Part shown: piece by piece, positions 7,658 through 16,919 of the stretch
Position numbering within the stretch: the stretch's first letter is position 1
Layout: each line of letters opens with the position of its first letter
Source: Parasedimentitalea maritima
GTDB taxonomy: Bacteria > Pseudomonadota > Alphaproteobacteria > Rhodobacterales > Rhodobacteraceae
Length of the DNA: 64,000 nucleotides
NCBI RefSeq assembly: GCF_005771405.1
Contig: NZ_VAUA01000004.1
Coordinates: 1 to 64,000, forward strand
Direction of reading: 5' to 3'
Position numbers and translations under genes: made by a program
The notes under the pieces: model-generated
Databases searched by the model: none
What the model was told of the DNA's origin: nothing
Seen by the model: only the letters and a program-made list of their open reading frames with translations

Positions 7658-8739
7658 ATCTGCCCTTTGGCCCGTTGACGCATATGTTCCGCAAAACGAA
7701 TTGCCGCAGCCACCGGTGCATAGTGTTCTTCCAGAACCTCGCCTCCAACTTCAATTGAGGCATGCAATGCCCGCGCTGTCGGAGGATCACTGTGAATTGG
7801 AATTGCATTTTCGTTGGCAACACGACGAATCGCGGCCGCAACTTCATCCACACCTTTGGCCACACAAATCGGCGCAGTTCCGCGCTCCCGACCCCACTGC
7901 AGCGCCACCGCATAATGGGTCGGGTTGACAATAATCACATCGGCCTTAGGCACTTCCGCCATCATCTGATTCATGGCAATTTCCTGACCACGCTGACGGC
8001 GCTTATTTTTCATATGCGGGTCGCCCTCGGAATCTTTGGTTTCGTCCATGATTTCCTTGCGCGACATCATGTTCTTGCGGTGATGCTCCGCATGTTGAAA
8101 TCCAGCATCGACTACGCCGATAGCAAGGGAGATCAGCAAAGCAATAAATAGGAATTCCATCCCCAACTGCGCGAGCAGAGCCACCACTGTAAAAGAGCTG
8201 GTCGCTGATGCAGCAACCATTTCAGGTAGCCGGATGTTCATATAGAAGCCAAGGCAAATCGAATACAGCAATAGCTTGGTAAAGCTCTTGCCAAATTCAA
8301 ACAGGCCTGCACGTCCAAATTTGTTCTTGGCGTTAGAAATCACCGAAATCCTAGACAGTTTCATCGCCAGCTTGCTAGGTGCAAACACCAGCGCCTTCTG
8401 TCCAACAATCGACAAAAGAACCAAACAAAATGGGACAAGAAACCAAGGTAACACTGCGCTGCCAACGCTAGCTAGCAGTCCACCGACTGGTGCTGCAGCC
8501 GGACCTTCAAAAAACAACGGAGCCAACTTGTCAGGTTGATCCAACAAAGTCATCAATGCGGACCCAAGTGAGCGGACGGATTCAGCCCCAAAACCATAAA
8601 ACGCGACGACTAATCCGGCATATGCAGCAGCCACAGACAGGTCTGTGGATTTAGCTACTTCACCTTTTTCTCGCGCCTTGCGTAGTTTTTCTGGCGTCGG
8701 ATCGAATGTCTTATCTGTATCATCGTCCTGACCACTCAT
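7654..8739 (-). CDS. flhB: FlhB, export switch protein
   Basis: This 361 aa membrane protein has four hydrophobic segments in its first 210 residues and a cytoplasmic domain with the self-cleavage motif NPTH at residues 272-275. The charged linker (QHAEHHRKNMMSRKEIMDETKDSEGDP region) is typical. Autocleavage between Asn and Pro switches export from rod/hook to filament substrates. The gene overlaps fliR upstream by 4 bp and the FliJ-like gene downstream by 4 bp. Confidence 0.96.
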   Translation of the reverse strand: MSGQDDDTDKTFDPTPEKLRKAREKGEVAKSTDLSVAAAYAGLVVAFYGFGAESVRSLGSALMTLLDQPDKLAPLFFEGPAAAPVGGLLASVGSAVLPWFLVPFCLVLLSIVGQKALVFAPSKLAMKLSRISVISNAKNKFGRAGLFEFGKSFTKLLLYSICLGFYMNIRLPEMVAASATSSFTVVALLAQLGMEFLFIALLISLAIGVVDAGFQHAEHHRKNMMSRKEIMDETKDSEGDPHMKNKRRQRGQEIAMNQMMAEVPKADVIIVNPTHYAVALQWGRERGTAPICVAKGVDEVAAAIRRVANENAIPIHSDPPTARALHASIEVGGEVLEEHYAPVAAAIRFAEHMRQRAKGQI

Positions 8740-9512
8740 GGCATCCCGCCTCCGGGATTGCCAAAGAATGTCATCAACGCCTCACTCCAGACTTTCAAGA
8801 TCATCGGGCTGGCCACCATCAGAATAAACAACCCACCAAAAGTGATGACCGGGGCACCAACAAAGGCAACCATCAGTGACGGCATGGCGCGGTTAATGAC
8901 ACCCAACGTCAGGTTGTACAGCACCGAAGCGATGAGAAAGGGCGCAGCCAGAGTAAACGCAAGTGAAAAGGCGCGAGCGACACGGTGAACACCCCATTCG
9001 GACATACTGCCACCATTCGGAAACTCGCCTGCGGGAAACATCTGATAAGAGTAAATCAGAAATTCGGCAACACGAACATGCAAGCCCAACATCATCGCCA
9101 ATGCCAGACCACCGATCAACAATACCGCTCCGATCGCGGGCATTGGCTCGGACCCAATTCCACCCAAAACCTGAGATAGCGAAGTCGCCTGTGCAGCCAT
9201 AGCCCCAGCTGTCTGAAGTGCATGTACAAAAAACCGAATGGTAACGCCCAGCGCTAGCCCAATGATCGACTCAGTCACTGCAAAACTGGCGTAGTGCATC
9301 ATTCCATCTGGCTGAGGAAACGTTGGCAATGCGGGTGCCACGATAAAGGTAAATGCCACTGCGATCACCAGCTTAATCCGGATAGATACATATTGCTCAC
9401 CAAATCCCGGCAGCAGTGCGGTCAATGCGGAAACGCGCAAAAAAACAATTGCACCGTGCCAGAAACCAGCCCCTAAAAACGCCACTAGTTCGGCTGGCAA
9501 AAATGGTGTCAT
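8736..9512 (-). CDS. fliR: FliR, export gate membrane protein
   Basis: This 258 aa protein has six predicted membrane segments and FliR-type features: the FLRVSALTALLPGFGEQYVS start, ALGVTIRFFVHALQTAGAMAAQ in the middle and VAFVGAPVITFGGLFILMV near the end. FliR joins FliP and FliQ to form the export gate. Start and stop overlap flhA and flhB by 4 bp each. Confidence 0.95.
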   Translation of the reverse strand: MTPFLPAELVAFLGAGFWHGAIVFLRVSALTALLPGFGEQYVSIRIKLVIAVAFTFIVAPALPTFPQPDGMMHYASFAVTESIIGLALGVTIRFFVHALQTAGAMAAQATSLSQVLGGIGSEPMPAIGAVLLIGGLALAMMLGLHVRVAEFLIYSYQMFPAGEFPNGGSMSEWGVHRVARAFSLAFTLAAPFLIASVLYNLTLGVINRAMPSLMVAFVGAPVITFGGLFILMVASPMILKVWSEALMTFFGNPGGGMP

Positions 9513-11602
9513 GCGGCAACCATACCGACCAGCGCCGGTCGCGCATCCAGCCCGATTTCTTCGAACGAAAGCACGGGGTTGGAAATTCCACGGGCCTTGA
9601 GGATTGTCCGTAAAAACCGACGACGACGAGTTGAAGTGACAACGGCGGGGAAAATCCCCTGTTCAGTGATCATGTTCAAACGATCTGACAGCCCTTCGGC
9701 CAACCGGTTGAATAGATCCGGCGGCAGAGCAATATCCATCCCGCCCCCTTGTGTTTCAATCTGATAGGTCGAGAATGTATCTTCCCATTCCGGCGCCAAT
9801 TGCACCAACGGAATGGTACCGTCTTCGCGCTTCATCTCTGCTACCAACTGAAAACCAAGACGCTGCCTTACGTGCTCACAAATCATCTCGGGTTGAGTGC
9901 TGCGTAGCCGAGCCTCTGCTATCGATTCCAGGATCAACGGCATATTTCGGATTGAAACTCTCTCGTCCAACAACAACCGCAGGACCGAATGTAGCGTATC
10001 TACTGGCACTTTATCAGGGACCAATTCATCCAACAGTTTCTTGTTGGCTTCTGAACGAAAGTCATCAGACAGTTGCGTCATCTCGTTCAACAAACGACGA
10101 AGAGACTTCAGAGTTAGCAAACGTGAGAAATTTTGCTTCATGACTTCAAGCAAATGCGTGGCCAAAATTTCTGGCGGCGTCACAATCGTAGCGCCGATCA
10201 GCGCGGCATCTTCTTGATGTTTAGTTGAAATCCAACGTGCCGGCGCACCATAAACAGGTTCGGTTACATCTGTGCCGCTAGGCAACGAATCATGGGCATC
10301 AGGCATCAACGCCAACACCATGTCCGGATGCAAAGTTCCAGTCGCCTGCTCAACCCCCTGCACTCGGATCACATAGGTACCCATTTGCAGCTCTGGTTCG
10401 TCGGTCAACCGTATTTCGGGAAGAATCAAACCAAAGACACTCGCCACATGCGTCCGCATATTGGCAATCCGGGTATCCAAGCCAGTGCCAGCATCCAGAA
10501 CCATTCCAACCAGATCTGGGGAAAATTCTAGATGCACGTCGTCCAGGTCTAAGATGTCACCTAGGGGCTTGGCCGCAACTGCTTCTGTTCCCTGTTCGAT
10601 CTGCTCCTCGATCTCGGCCTCTTCCTTGTCTTTGATCCGCTTGTACATTTTGTAAGCAAAGAACCCCAGAAGGCTGCCTCCGAGGAAGAAGGGCAAAAAT
10701 GGCAGGCCTGGCACCAGAGCAAACAAACACATCAGAATAGAAACGGTCGCCAGAGCTGCAGGGTGTTTGCCCATTTGATCTGTAAGCGCAACATCGGTCG
10801 CACCTTGGTTGCCACCCCGGGCTAACAGCAGCGCCGCAGCGATGGAAATAATGACAGATGGGATCTGCGATACCAGGCCATCGCCAACAGTCAGAATAGC
10901 ATAGGTTTCAAATGCAGCGCCAACAGGCATCCCCTGGACCAGGACCCCCATAGCCAGCCCCATCACCAAATTCATCATGGTGATCAGCAGCCCAGCAACT
11001 GCATCACCCTTTACAAATTTTGAGGCACCGTCGAGAGAACCAAAGAAAGTGGTTTCCTGCTGTTCACGTTCGCGACGCTCTTTGGCGGTGGCATGGTCGA
11101 TAGCACCAGCGGACATGTCCGCATCGATCGCCATCTGTTTACCCGGCATCGCATCCAAAGCAAAACGAGCGCCAACTTCGGCCATCCGCGCAGCGCCTTT
11201 GTTGATGACCATAAAGTTTACGATCAACAGTACGCCAAAGACCACCAGCCCCAAGAACACGCTGCCACCCATGACAAATTGGGCGAAACCCTCAATCACA
11301 TTACCAGCTGCGTCAGTACCGGTGTGCCCTTGACCGATGATTAGCTTGGTTGAAGACACGTTTAACGACAAGCGCAGCATCAGCGAAGCCAGAAGAACTG
11401 TTGGAAACGCTGAAAAATCCAGTGGCCGTTCAATGAACAACGTGAGGGTGAAAATTAAAATGGCTAGGCCAAAAGAAGCCGCCAACCCAACATCCAACAC
11501 CCAAGCAGGCATAGGCAGGATCATCATCACAATGACTGCCATCAAGGCGAGAGCAAGTAGAACGGTTGGGCTGAACAGCTCTTTAGTTGAAAAATTTGGC
11601 AC
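9509..11602 (-). CDS. flhA: FlhA, export gate and substrate-docking protein
   Basis: This 697 aa protein is the expected FlhA length. The N-terminal half has eight membrane segments, and the FHIPEP-type loop is visible around GARFALDAMPGKQMAIDADMS. The C-terminal half is the soluble nonameric ring that docks chaperone-substrate complexes. It precedes fliR with a 4-bp overlap and follows the transglycosylase gene by 12 bp. Confidence 0.97.
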   Translation of the reverse strand: MPNFSTKELFSPTVLLALALMAVIVMMILPMPAWVLDVGLAASFGLAILIFTLTLFIERPLDFSAFPTVLLASLMLRLSLNVSSTKLIIGQGHTGTDAAGNVIEGFAQFVMGGSVFLGLVVFGVLLIVNFMVINKGAARMAEVGARFALDAMPGKQMAIDADMSAGAIDHATAKERREREQQETTFFGSLDGASKFVKGDAVAGLLITMMNLVMGLAMGVLVQGMPVGAAFETYAILTVGDGLVSQIPSVIISIAAALLLARGGNQGATDVALTDQMGKHPAALATVSILMCLFALVPGLPFLPFFLGGSLLGFFAYKMYKRIKDKEEAEIEEQIEQGTEAVAAKPLGDILDLDDVHLEFSPDLVGMVLDAGTGLDTRIANMRTHVASVFGLILPEIRLTDEPELQMGTYVIRVQGVEQATGTLHPDMVLALMPDAHDSLPSGTDVTEPVYGAPARWISTKHQEDAALIGATIVTPPEILATHLLEVMKQNFSRLLTLKSLRRLLNEMTQLSDDFRSEANKKLLDELVPDKVPVDTLHSVLRLLLDERVSIRNMPLILESIAEARLRSTQPEMICEHVRQRLGFQLVAEMKREDGTIPLVQLAPEWEDTFSTYQIETQGGGMDIALPPDLFNRLAEGLSDRLNMITEQGIFPAVVTSTRRRRFLRTILKARGISNPVLSFEEIGLDARPALVGMVAA

Positions 11603-11614
11603 GGTTGTGAGCTT

Positions 11615-12406
11615 TCATTCAAACATAATCAGGGCACGCGCGGACGCAACGGATCCGGCCATCGGCACCAAAGAGCCCATGGAAACAGATCCCTGTGCAA
11701 TCAATGGTGCGGGTGCGTGAAGGCTTGCCAAAGGCAACGGTCCGGTAGATGTGCGTTGACGGCGTTCGCGGCCAGGCAATGCAGCCACTACAGTGGAAGG
11801 CGACAGGTCGGCCCGAATACGGTCAAAACGGGCGGTATATCGATTAGCGTAGGTAGGGGTGCGCGAATGATAGGCACCGGCGGCCTTAGACCAGTCACCC
11901 ATTTCCGCATGTAGTTTTTTTAGAAACTTGGCTGCATATTGCGCGTTTGCAACGGGATCAAACATTTGATCGATCGAATCAAACGCGGCACCATGCCATT
12001 TGAAATTGATCTGAAAACACCCAACGTCAAAGCTACGGGCCCCTCGCTTAAAATGTGAGAACACATATGCGCGAGCTTCATCTTCAGTTTGAAACCACTT
12101 CCCCGCCCCTTCCATATTGACGGTCCAAGGCCAGGGCTGGAGACCCTGGTTGCCACCACGTCCGGTTTCCGTCCGTGTTATGGTGCGGAGCACATCAAGG
12201 GGCACCCCCTGATCACGCGCGGCTCGCTGTGCAGCCAAATCACATAAGGCCGCCACACGCTGCGTAGAAGCCTGAACTAGGGCCGGTGACATCAAACTTG
12301 AAATCACAGTCAGACATAGCAAACTAGCAGCGATTCCCCGGTTTCGTGGGAATGCACCGTCTGGTTCGCAGTTACTGCGGTTCAATTCTTTGTTTTTCTT
12401 CGGCAT
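11615..12406 (-). CDS. Secreted lytic transglycosylase (SLT family)
   Basis: This 263 aa protein has a charged N terminus, a hydrophobic signal segment (about residues 24-46) and an SLT domain at about 60-190. The likely catalytic Glu lies in TRTETGRGG, followed by CFQINFKWHG and the AAGAYHSRTPTYANRY motif. It would cut peptidoglycan in the periplasm. Its place just before flhA suggests it opens the wall for rod growth, the job done by the FlgJ muramidase domain or SltF elsewhere; no flgJ is visible in the window. The C-terminal 70 residues are a low-complexity tail of unknown role. Confidence 0.85.
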   Translation of the reverse strand: MPKKNKELNRSNCEPDGAFPRNRGIAASLLCLTVISSLMSPALVQASTQRVAALCDLAAQRAARDQGVPLDVLRTITRTETGRGGNQGLQPWPWTVNMEGAGKWFQTEDEARAYVFSHFKRGARSFDVGCFQINFKWHGAAFDSIDQMFDPVANAQYAAKFLKKLHAEMGDWSKAAGAYHSRTPTYANRYTARFDRIRADLSPSTVVAALPGRERRQRTSTGPLPLASLHAPAPLIAQGSVSMGSLVPMAGSVASARALIMFE

Positions 12407-12489
12407 TCTGCCTAATCCAACTCAGGTTTCACCCATCCTTCAAAGTAGGCTCAGAGGATTGACAAAACGTTATCGCGTTAACCAAAAGA

Positions 12490-12506
12490 CCGCCCAATTT
12501 GGGCGG
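12490..12506 (-). terminator. Hairpin terminator after the 793-aa gene
   Basis: CCGCCCAA (12490-12497) pairs with TTGGGCGG (12499-12506), so the loop is a few bases. On the minus strand the hairpin is followed by a T-rich stretch (TCTTTTGG). It lies 40 bp after the stop of the large secreted-protein gene and would separate it from the transglycosylase-flhA block. Confidence 0.6.
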
Positions 12507-12545
12507 CCTGATAGAATTCAATTTGGGTATTTTCCTCGCGTCCGC

Positions 12546-14927
12546 TTAATTTGAACTCTCAGGGTCACGTGCTACCCCTCGTAGCAAGGCTTCAATACTA
12601 TCACGCGTACCAACGCTGCTTTCGACCAAGGCACGTGCATGGGCTAAAGGAGTCATTTCATCTGGTTCCTGCACTTGTACATCCAATTGAGCAGTCACTT
12701 CGGCAACTTGGCCAAACTGGCCTTCGCCGGGTTCAATTGCATCCAGATTTTCGGAATGCCAAAACCCCCTGGCAGCGGCGTCCGTTTCTTGTTCGACCAT
12801 CAGATATTCACCCGCACGGTCAAACTCTCCGTTTCGCCACAAAGCCTCTGCCCGAAGTTTGTTCGCCTCGGCGCCGTCCAGCCCCATCAATTCAACCAAT
12901 GCCCGATGTGGCAGATCCATGCCAAGAGCTGCTTCTGCCATCATCAATCGACGTGTTTCATCAGCTGGTTCCAGCGCCAATTTTACCAGTAGCGATTGCG
13001 CCTGTTCGGAGAACCCCAAGTCGAGCAACCGTCGTGTCATCATTTCAGCCACGGGAGTGGCTTCTTTGGGTGTTGCTTGCTCGGCAAAAATCAACGCATA
13101 TTTCAAGAACGTCACATCATCTGCACGCTCAGTCAGCAACGTCATCAGTGGTTCCATCGCTGTGACACGAGCAATCGGTCCGTCTTGCTCAGACAGATTT
13201 TCCAGTGCTTCAAACGCCGTTTGAAATTGACCTGTCAGCGCCAGCGCCATGACTTCAGTAAGACGCAGCTCAGCACCAAGTTCACCATCACGGCTCTCCA
13301 ACTCATAAGACGCGATCAGATCTGGCAAATCTGGAGATAATGCTTTGCGTTCTTCAAAGCTCAACGTAATCAAATCCATCAATGCCCGCGGTGCATTTTC
13401 AGTACGCTCCGCAACTTCTTCCTTCAATTCATCGGCCATAGTTTCGGTATCACCGGTCAGATCAGCAAAAGCCGCCTGAGCCAAGTTAATATCAGGTACC
13501 TCTTCTACTCCGGAGCGATCAATCGACCGCAGCGCCGAAGCGGCCATATGCTCATCACCCTTCTCCGAAAACATAGTACTAATTTTCGGCCCCAGATGTA
13601 CGCGCAAATGCACAGGCATACGTGCCAGTGTTTGCTGAATTGCCTCAGCGTTTGCATTGCTCTTTATTGCACCGTCAGCAATAGCCGCCCAGAACGCGAC
13701 ATCACCATCACATCCCTGCTGGCCTGCAAAGGGATGTGTAATGGGCAAGCTTCCGCCATCTTGCAGTACTGCCAGTGCAGTCAGGACTTCTGTGTTGGCT
13801 GCGCCCGGCGGCAGCATTGCCAACACAATGCGCGCCTCAGCTCCAAATCCAAAATATAGGTAGGTTTTGGCCAAGGAAATAGCAGCACCCAAATCGATCT
13901 CATCAAATTCTTTGAATAGCTCAGAGCGAAGCGGGCCAATCTGATCGGCAAAAGGCAATTCATTACCCCAGTTGTAAACCGCCAGATCCTTAGTCCGTGT
14001 ACAGTGCAATTTCTCATCCGCACCCTGGTCATGTAGCGGCATTAGACCCATGTCCCGGTCAACAGCTGTTGTCACAGACAAATGGTCCAATGGGTTCAAC
14101 GGCCGGTCCTGAATGCCCAACGGTGCAACCATAGTAGGTACTTGTTCGTCGCTAACCTCAGTCATGACCAAATCCAGCAAACCCTGATTGGTTGCGCGTC
14201 CGATCTGCTGTAGTAAACGATGCTCGGATGCATTTACCGCCGCGGCGCGCGCGGTTTCATCAAGGTCTAAAAGCAAGTTCACATCAGGCAGAGTTGCCTC
14301 TTCCTGATCCAACGCTACTTGCGTTTGCAGCGGCGTTACCGGGTCCGGCAAGGTAACAACGGGTTGCGGCTCTGGCGCGACCTGAACTTGAGGCTCCCTT
14401 AGAGAGTGGCCAACTATTGCGGCGCGACTCGCCAATGCTGCAGCCAAATTCAACTCGGTCCGAGATTGTTCGATACGTCCTGGCGTTAGGTCGAACCGGT
14501 ACCCTGAAGCTCCAGCTAGACTGCCCAAAGGTAAGACGCCGCTTGAAGATGAATATGTTTGTCCGGGTTTTCCATCTCGGACATCGATGACCAGATAGCC
14601 ATCTTTCTGGACATATGACTTCAGTTCACATTCACATCCAAGTTGAATTCGTAGCGGTGCCCCTGCCCCATTTTGTTGAAATGACTGCAAACGGGTACGA
14701 GGAATGAAGTTGAAAACCTGAGCGGTATCAAAAACAGCTTCTGGTCGGTCAATTTTCAATGTTGCCGTTGTTCCTGACTGTGTCAGTGACCAGTTGGTTT
14801 TATCAGGCAAACGCATAACCAGACGGGAAAACCCATCATGTTCGCCGGAGCGGGCAACAATGGTCTCGGCCTGGGCCGGAATGGCCACCATCATGGTGAC
14901 CAAAAATGCGATTGCCTGGCGGATCAT
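12546..14927 (-). CDS. Large secreted protein of the motor gene block, unknown function
   Basis: This 793 aa protein has a signal peptide (cleavage likely after AQA near residue 20) and no further membrane segment. Residues about 22-125 form a beta-rich domain reminiscent of AMIN-like domains (FSRLVMRLPDKTNWSL; TLKIDRPEAVFDT; SYVQKDGYLVIDV). A long low-complexity linker rich in Gln, Val and Pro follows, and the last 450 residues are alpha-helical and repeat-like, resembling TPR/Sel1 solenoids. It overlaps motA by 4 bp, so it is co-translated with the stator gene. I do not recognise a named family. A periplasmic motor or stator accessory, in the way of rhizobial MotC, is an inference from position and export. 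Confidence 0.6.
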   Translation of the reverse strand: MIRQAIAFLVTMMVAIPAQAETIVARSGEHDGFSRLVMRLPDKTNWSLTQSGTTATLKIDRPEAVFDTAQVFNFIPRTRLQSFQQNGAGAPLRIQLGCECELKSYVQKDGYLVIDVRDGKPGQTYSSSSGVLPLGSLAGASGYRFDLTPGRIEQSRTELNLAAALASRAAIVGHSLREPQVQVAPEPQPVVTLPDPVTPLQTQVALDQEEATLPDVNLLLDLDETARAAAVNASEHRLLQQIGRATNQGLLDLVMTEVSDEQVPTMVAPLGIQDRPLNPLDHLSVTTAVDRDMGLMPLHDQGADEKLHCTRTKDLAVYNWGNELPFADQIGPLRSELFKEFDEIDLGAAISLAKTYLYFGFGAEARIVLAMLPPGAANTEVLTALAVLQDGGSLPITHPFAGQQGCDGDVAFWAAIADGAIKSNANAEAIQQTLARMPVHLRVHLGPKISTMFSEKGDEHMAASALRSIDRSGVEEVPDINLAQAAFADLTGDTETMADELKEEVAERTENAPRALMDLITLSFEERKALSPDLPDLIASYELESRDGELGAELRLTEVMALALTGQFQTAFEALENLSEQDGPIARVTAMEPLMTLLTERADDVTFLKYALIFAEQATPKEATPVAEMMTRRLLDLGFSEQAQSLLVKLALEPADETRRLMMAEAALGMDLPHRALVELMGLDGAEANKLRAEALWRNGEFDRAGEYLMVEQETDAAARGFWHSENLDAIEPGEGQFGQVAEVTAQLDVQVQEPDEMTPLAHARALVESSVGTRDSIEALLRGVARDPESSN

Positions 14928-15793
14928 GCGGCTTCCTGTTTCACAGACTTTAGGGCTTCTTCTAACTCAGAAAATCCCGGACGGATGTGTGAGGGCGTAT
15001 TTTGACGACCAACTTCAATACAAATTGCTGCGGCGTGATTGTGCAGGTTTGCTACCAATACTTCGCGAATAAGTTGGTAAAAGTGTGCGTCTTCTTCGGT
15101 GACGGCTTTTACCTTTGCAGCAAAAGGACCCACCAAACCATAGGCAAGGAAAACGCCAAGGAAGGTACCAACAAGAGCACCACCAATCATTTTACCCAGA
15201 ATTTCTGGCGGTTGGTCAATTGACCCCATGGTCTTGATGATACCAAGAACCGCCGCAACAATTCCCAACGCAGGCAGACCATCAGCGAGTGTCTGCAGAG
15301 CATGGCTTGAATGCATTGCATGGTGGTGGTTGGCTTCAATACGTTTTTCCAGAACCTCTTCTACCTGATGCGGATCATCATAGTTCATCGAGGCCGAACG
15401 CATGGTATCGCAAATCAGGTTCACAGCTTCTTTGTCTGCCAAAATACGAGGGTATTTTCCAAACACTGTAGAATTTTCAGGATCTTCGATGTGCTGTTCA
15501 ACTTCAACTGGGTTTGCGCGAGCGATTCGAATGAGCCCAAATAGCAAACACAACAAGTCACGGTAGTCTTCAGGTTTCCACTTGGGGCCTTTGAACACTT
15601 TACCCATATCTTTCAAGGTGTGCTTGATACCAGCCATGTCATTGCTGATCATAAAGGCGCCCACACCGGCACCGCCAATCATCATCATTTCAAATGGCAT
15701 GGCTTTGACAATGATTCCCATCTTGCCGCCAGCGGCAAGGTAGCCGCCGAATACCATGACAAAGATCACTACAATGCCAACAATGCCGATCAT
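14924..15793 (-). CDS. motA: MotA, stator subunit
   Basis: This 289 aa inner-membrane protein has four hydrophobic segments, two at the start and two at about residues 170-225. The latter contain the conserved LPALGIVAAVLGI and GGALVGTFLGVFLAYGL. The cytoplasmic loop carries charged residues that contact FliG. MotA with MotB forms the proton channel that powers rotation. motB is not adjacent but lies 11 kb away at 26541-27377. The stop overlaps the start of the large secreted-protein gene by 4 bp. Confidence 0.96.
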   Translation of the reverse strand: MIGIVGIVVIFVMVFGGYLAAGGKMGIIVKAMPFEMMMIGGAGVGAFMISNDMAGIKHTLKDMGKVFKGPKWKPEDYRDLLCLLFGLIRIARANPVEVEQHIEDPENSTVFGKYPRILADKEAVNLICDTMRSASMNYDDPHQVEEVLEKRIEANHHHAMHSSHALQTLADGLPALGIVAAVLGIIKTMGSIDQPPEILGKMIGGALVGTFLGVFLAYGLVGPFAAKVKAVTEEDAHFYQLIREVLVANLHNHAAAICIEVGRQNTPSHIRPGFSELEEALKSVKQEAA

Positions 15794-15870
15794 AAGGATT
15801 CTCCGAAATTCATTACTTTCTAGAAACTTAGGTGAGTCTTCTTAAAAATTCCTAAGCTTCGGAGTAGGTT

Positions 15871-16482
15871 TTACTCTTTTGGGACAGAACCATTTCGCCC
15901 AGCCAGCACTACGCTGATGGTATAGGCCACCTGCGGGCTAAGACCGGCCATGATACCAGCTGCAGCCTCGGGCTTCATTCGAGCCAGAAAGCCCGCAGCA
16001 AACCCAGGGTCCATTTCCTCAAATAGTGGCGCCGCTTGTTTTGGCTTCATCTGCTCATAAACGGCAGTCAGGCGGAACAAGTCGTTTTCAGTCGCACCGT
16101 CAGCCAAGGCAAGTGTCTCTTCGAGCTTCACCTCAGCGGCCTCTAAAGCCGCAAGTTTGAGAGTGATAGCTTGATCGGCTAGCTCCATCGCTTTGACCCG
16201 ATCCTCGATCTCAGCCTCACGCGCAGCTAATGCCTCTTCTCTTTGCTGAAATGCCGCGAGCATGTGCTGGAATTCTACCGAAGATGGCCCTGATTCGTGC
16301 TGCACGACTTCGTCACCTGAAGGCAGGTCAGCCTCTGGAAGGCTAGCCACTTCACGCGCAATCGCTGGTCCAGCCTCAAACCCCAAACGCAGAGCAGCCG
16401 AACCAATCAACAGCACTGCCAACATAAACAAAGTACCAACTCGTGTCCGGCGGCCATTTTTGGGTTTAAGAGTATTAGACAT
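15871..16482 (-). CDS. MotE-like motor protein
   Basis: This 203 aa protein has one membrane segment (about residues 16-34) and a coiled coil at about 65-130. A C-terminal MgtE-N-like helical domain follows (QMKPKQAAPLFEEMDPGFAAGFLARMKPEAA). That architecture matches the MotE family, known in rhizobia as a periplasmic chaperone-like factor for motor proteins. It sits between fliL and motA, and its ATG shares one base with the upstream coiled-coil gene stop. A 77-bp gap separates it from motA. Confidence 0.75.
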   Translation of the reverse strand: MSNTLKPKNGRRTRVGTLFMLAVLLIGSAALRLGFEAGPAIAREVASLPEADLPSGDEVVQHESGPSSVEFQHMLAAFQQREEALAAREAEIEDRVKAMELADQAITLKLAALEAAEVKLEETLALADGATENDLFRLTAVYEQMKPKQAAPLFEEMDPGFAAGFLARMKPEAAAGIMAGLSPQVAYTISVVLAGRNGSVPKE

Positions 16483-16910
16483 CAGGCAACCCGACTTTGA
16501 TTGCGGTTATGACGTACAAACATCAAACCTGCAGATTGTTTCTCAGCTTCTTCTGGTGCCGGTTCGGATTTGAGAGCTGTAGCCAGGGCATCGCTCTCCT
16601 CACTTGGCCGCGCAACAGTTGAGGCCGCTGGCAAGTCATGCATCGACGCCATTGTCAGCTCCAGTCGCTGAGCAACCGATTCGGCACGAGCTGTTAGCTC
16701 ACCCAACACTTTGCTCGATCCATCCGATGTTGCGCGAGCTGCCACCAGAGATTTGTTTAGATCATCAACTTGGGCAGACAACACAGCGACCGCTCCGCCG
16801 ACCCCCTTTTCGAGATCGTTGAAGCGATTAAGTCGGCGTGCCAACACAAAACAATAAAAACCAGCCCCGAGGGCGCCCGCAACAAGTAGGATATCTGCAA
16901 TCATTTCCAT
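16482..16910 (-). CDS. Membrane-anchored coiled-coil protein between FliL and MotE
   Basis: This 142 aa protein has one N-terminal membrane segment (about residues 4-24). A helical region that should form a coiled coil follows (about 30-90), and then an acidic low-complexity tail. It resembles short alphaproteobacterial proteins found between fliL and motE, possibly the DUF6468 group, but I am not certain of the family. It follows fliL after 9 bp with an AGGA ribosome site. A structural role near the motor is inferred only from position. Confidence 0.6.
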   Translation of the reverse strand: MEMIADILLVAGALGAGFYCFVLARRLNRFNDLEKGVGGAVAVLSAQVDDLNKSLVAARATSDGSSKVLGELTARAESVAQRLELTMASMHDLPAASTVARPSEESDALATALKSEPAPEEAEKQSAGLMFVRHNRNQSRVA

Positions 16911-16919
16911 CCTGTCCTC

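Noticed and set aside
15842-15856. CtrA-like box upstream of motA
   Set aside because: TTAAAAATTCCTAAG has the two half-sites separated by six bases, not seven, so it does not meet the rule used for the other boxes.
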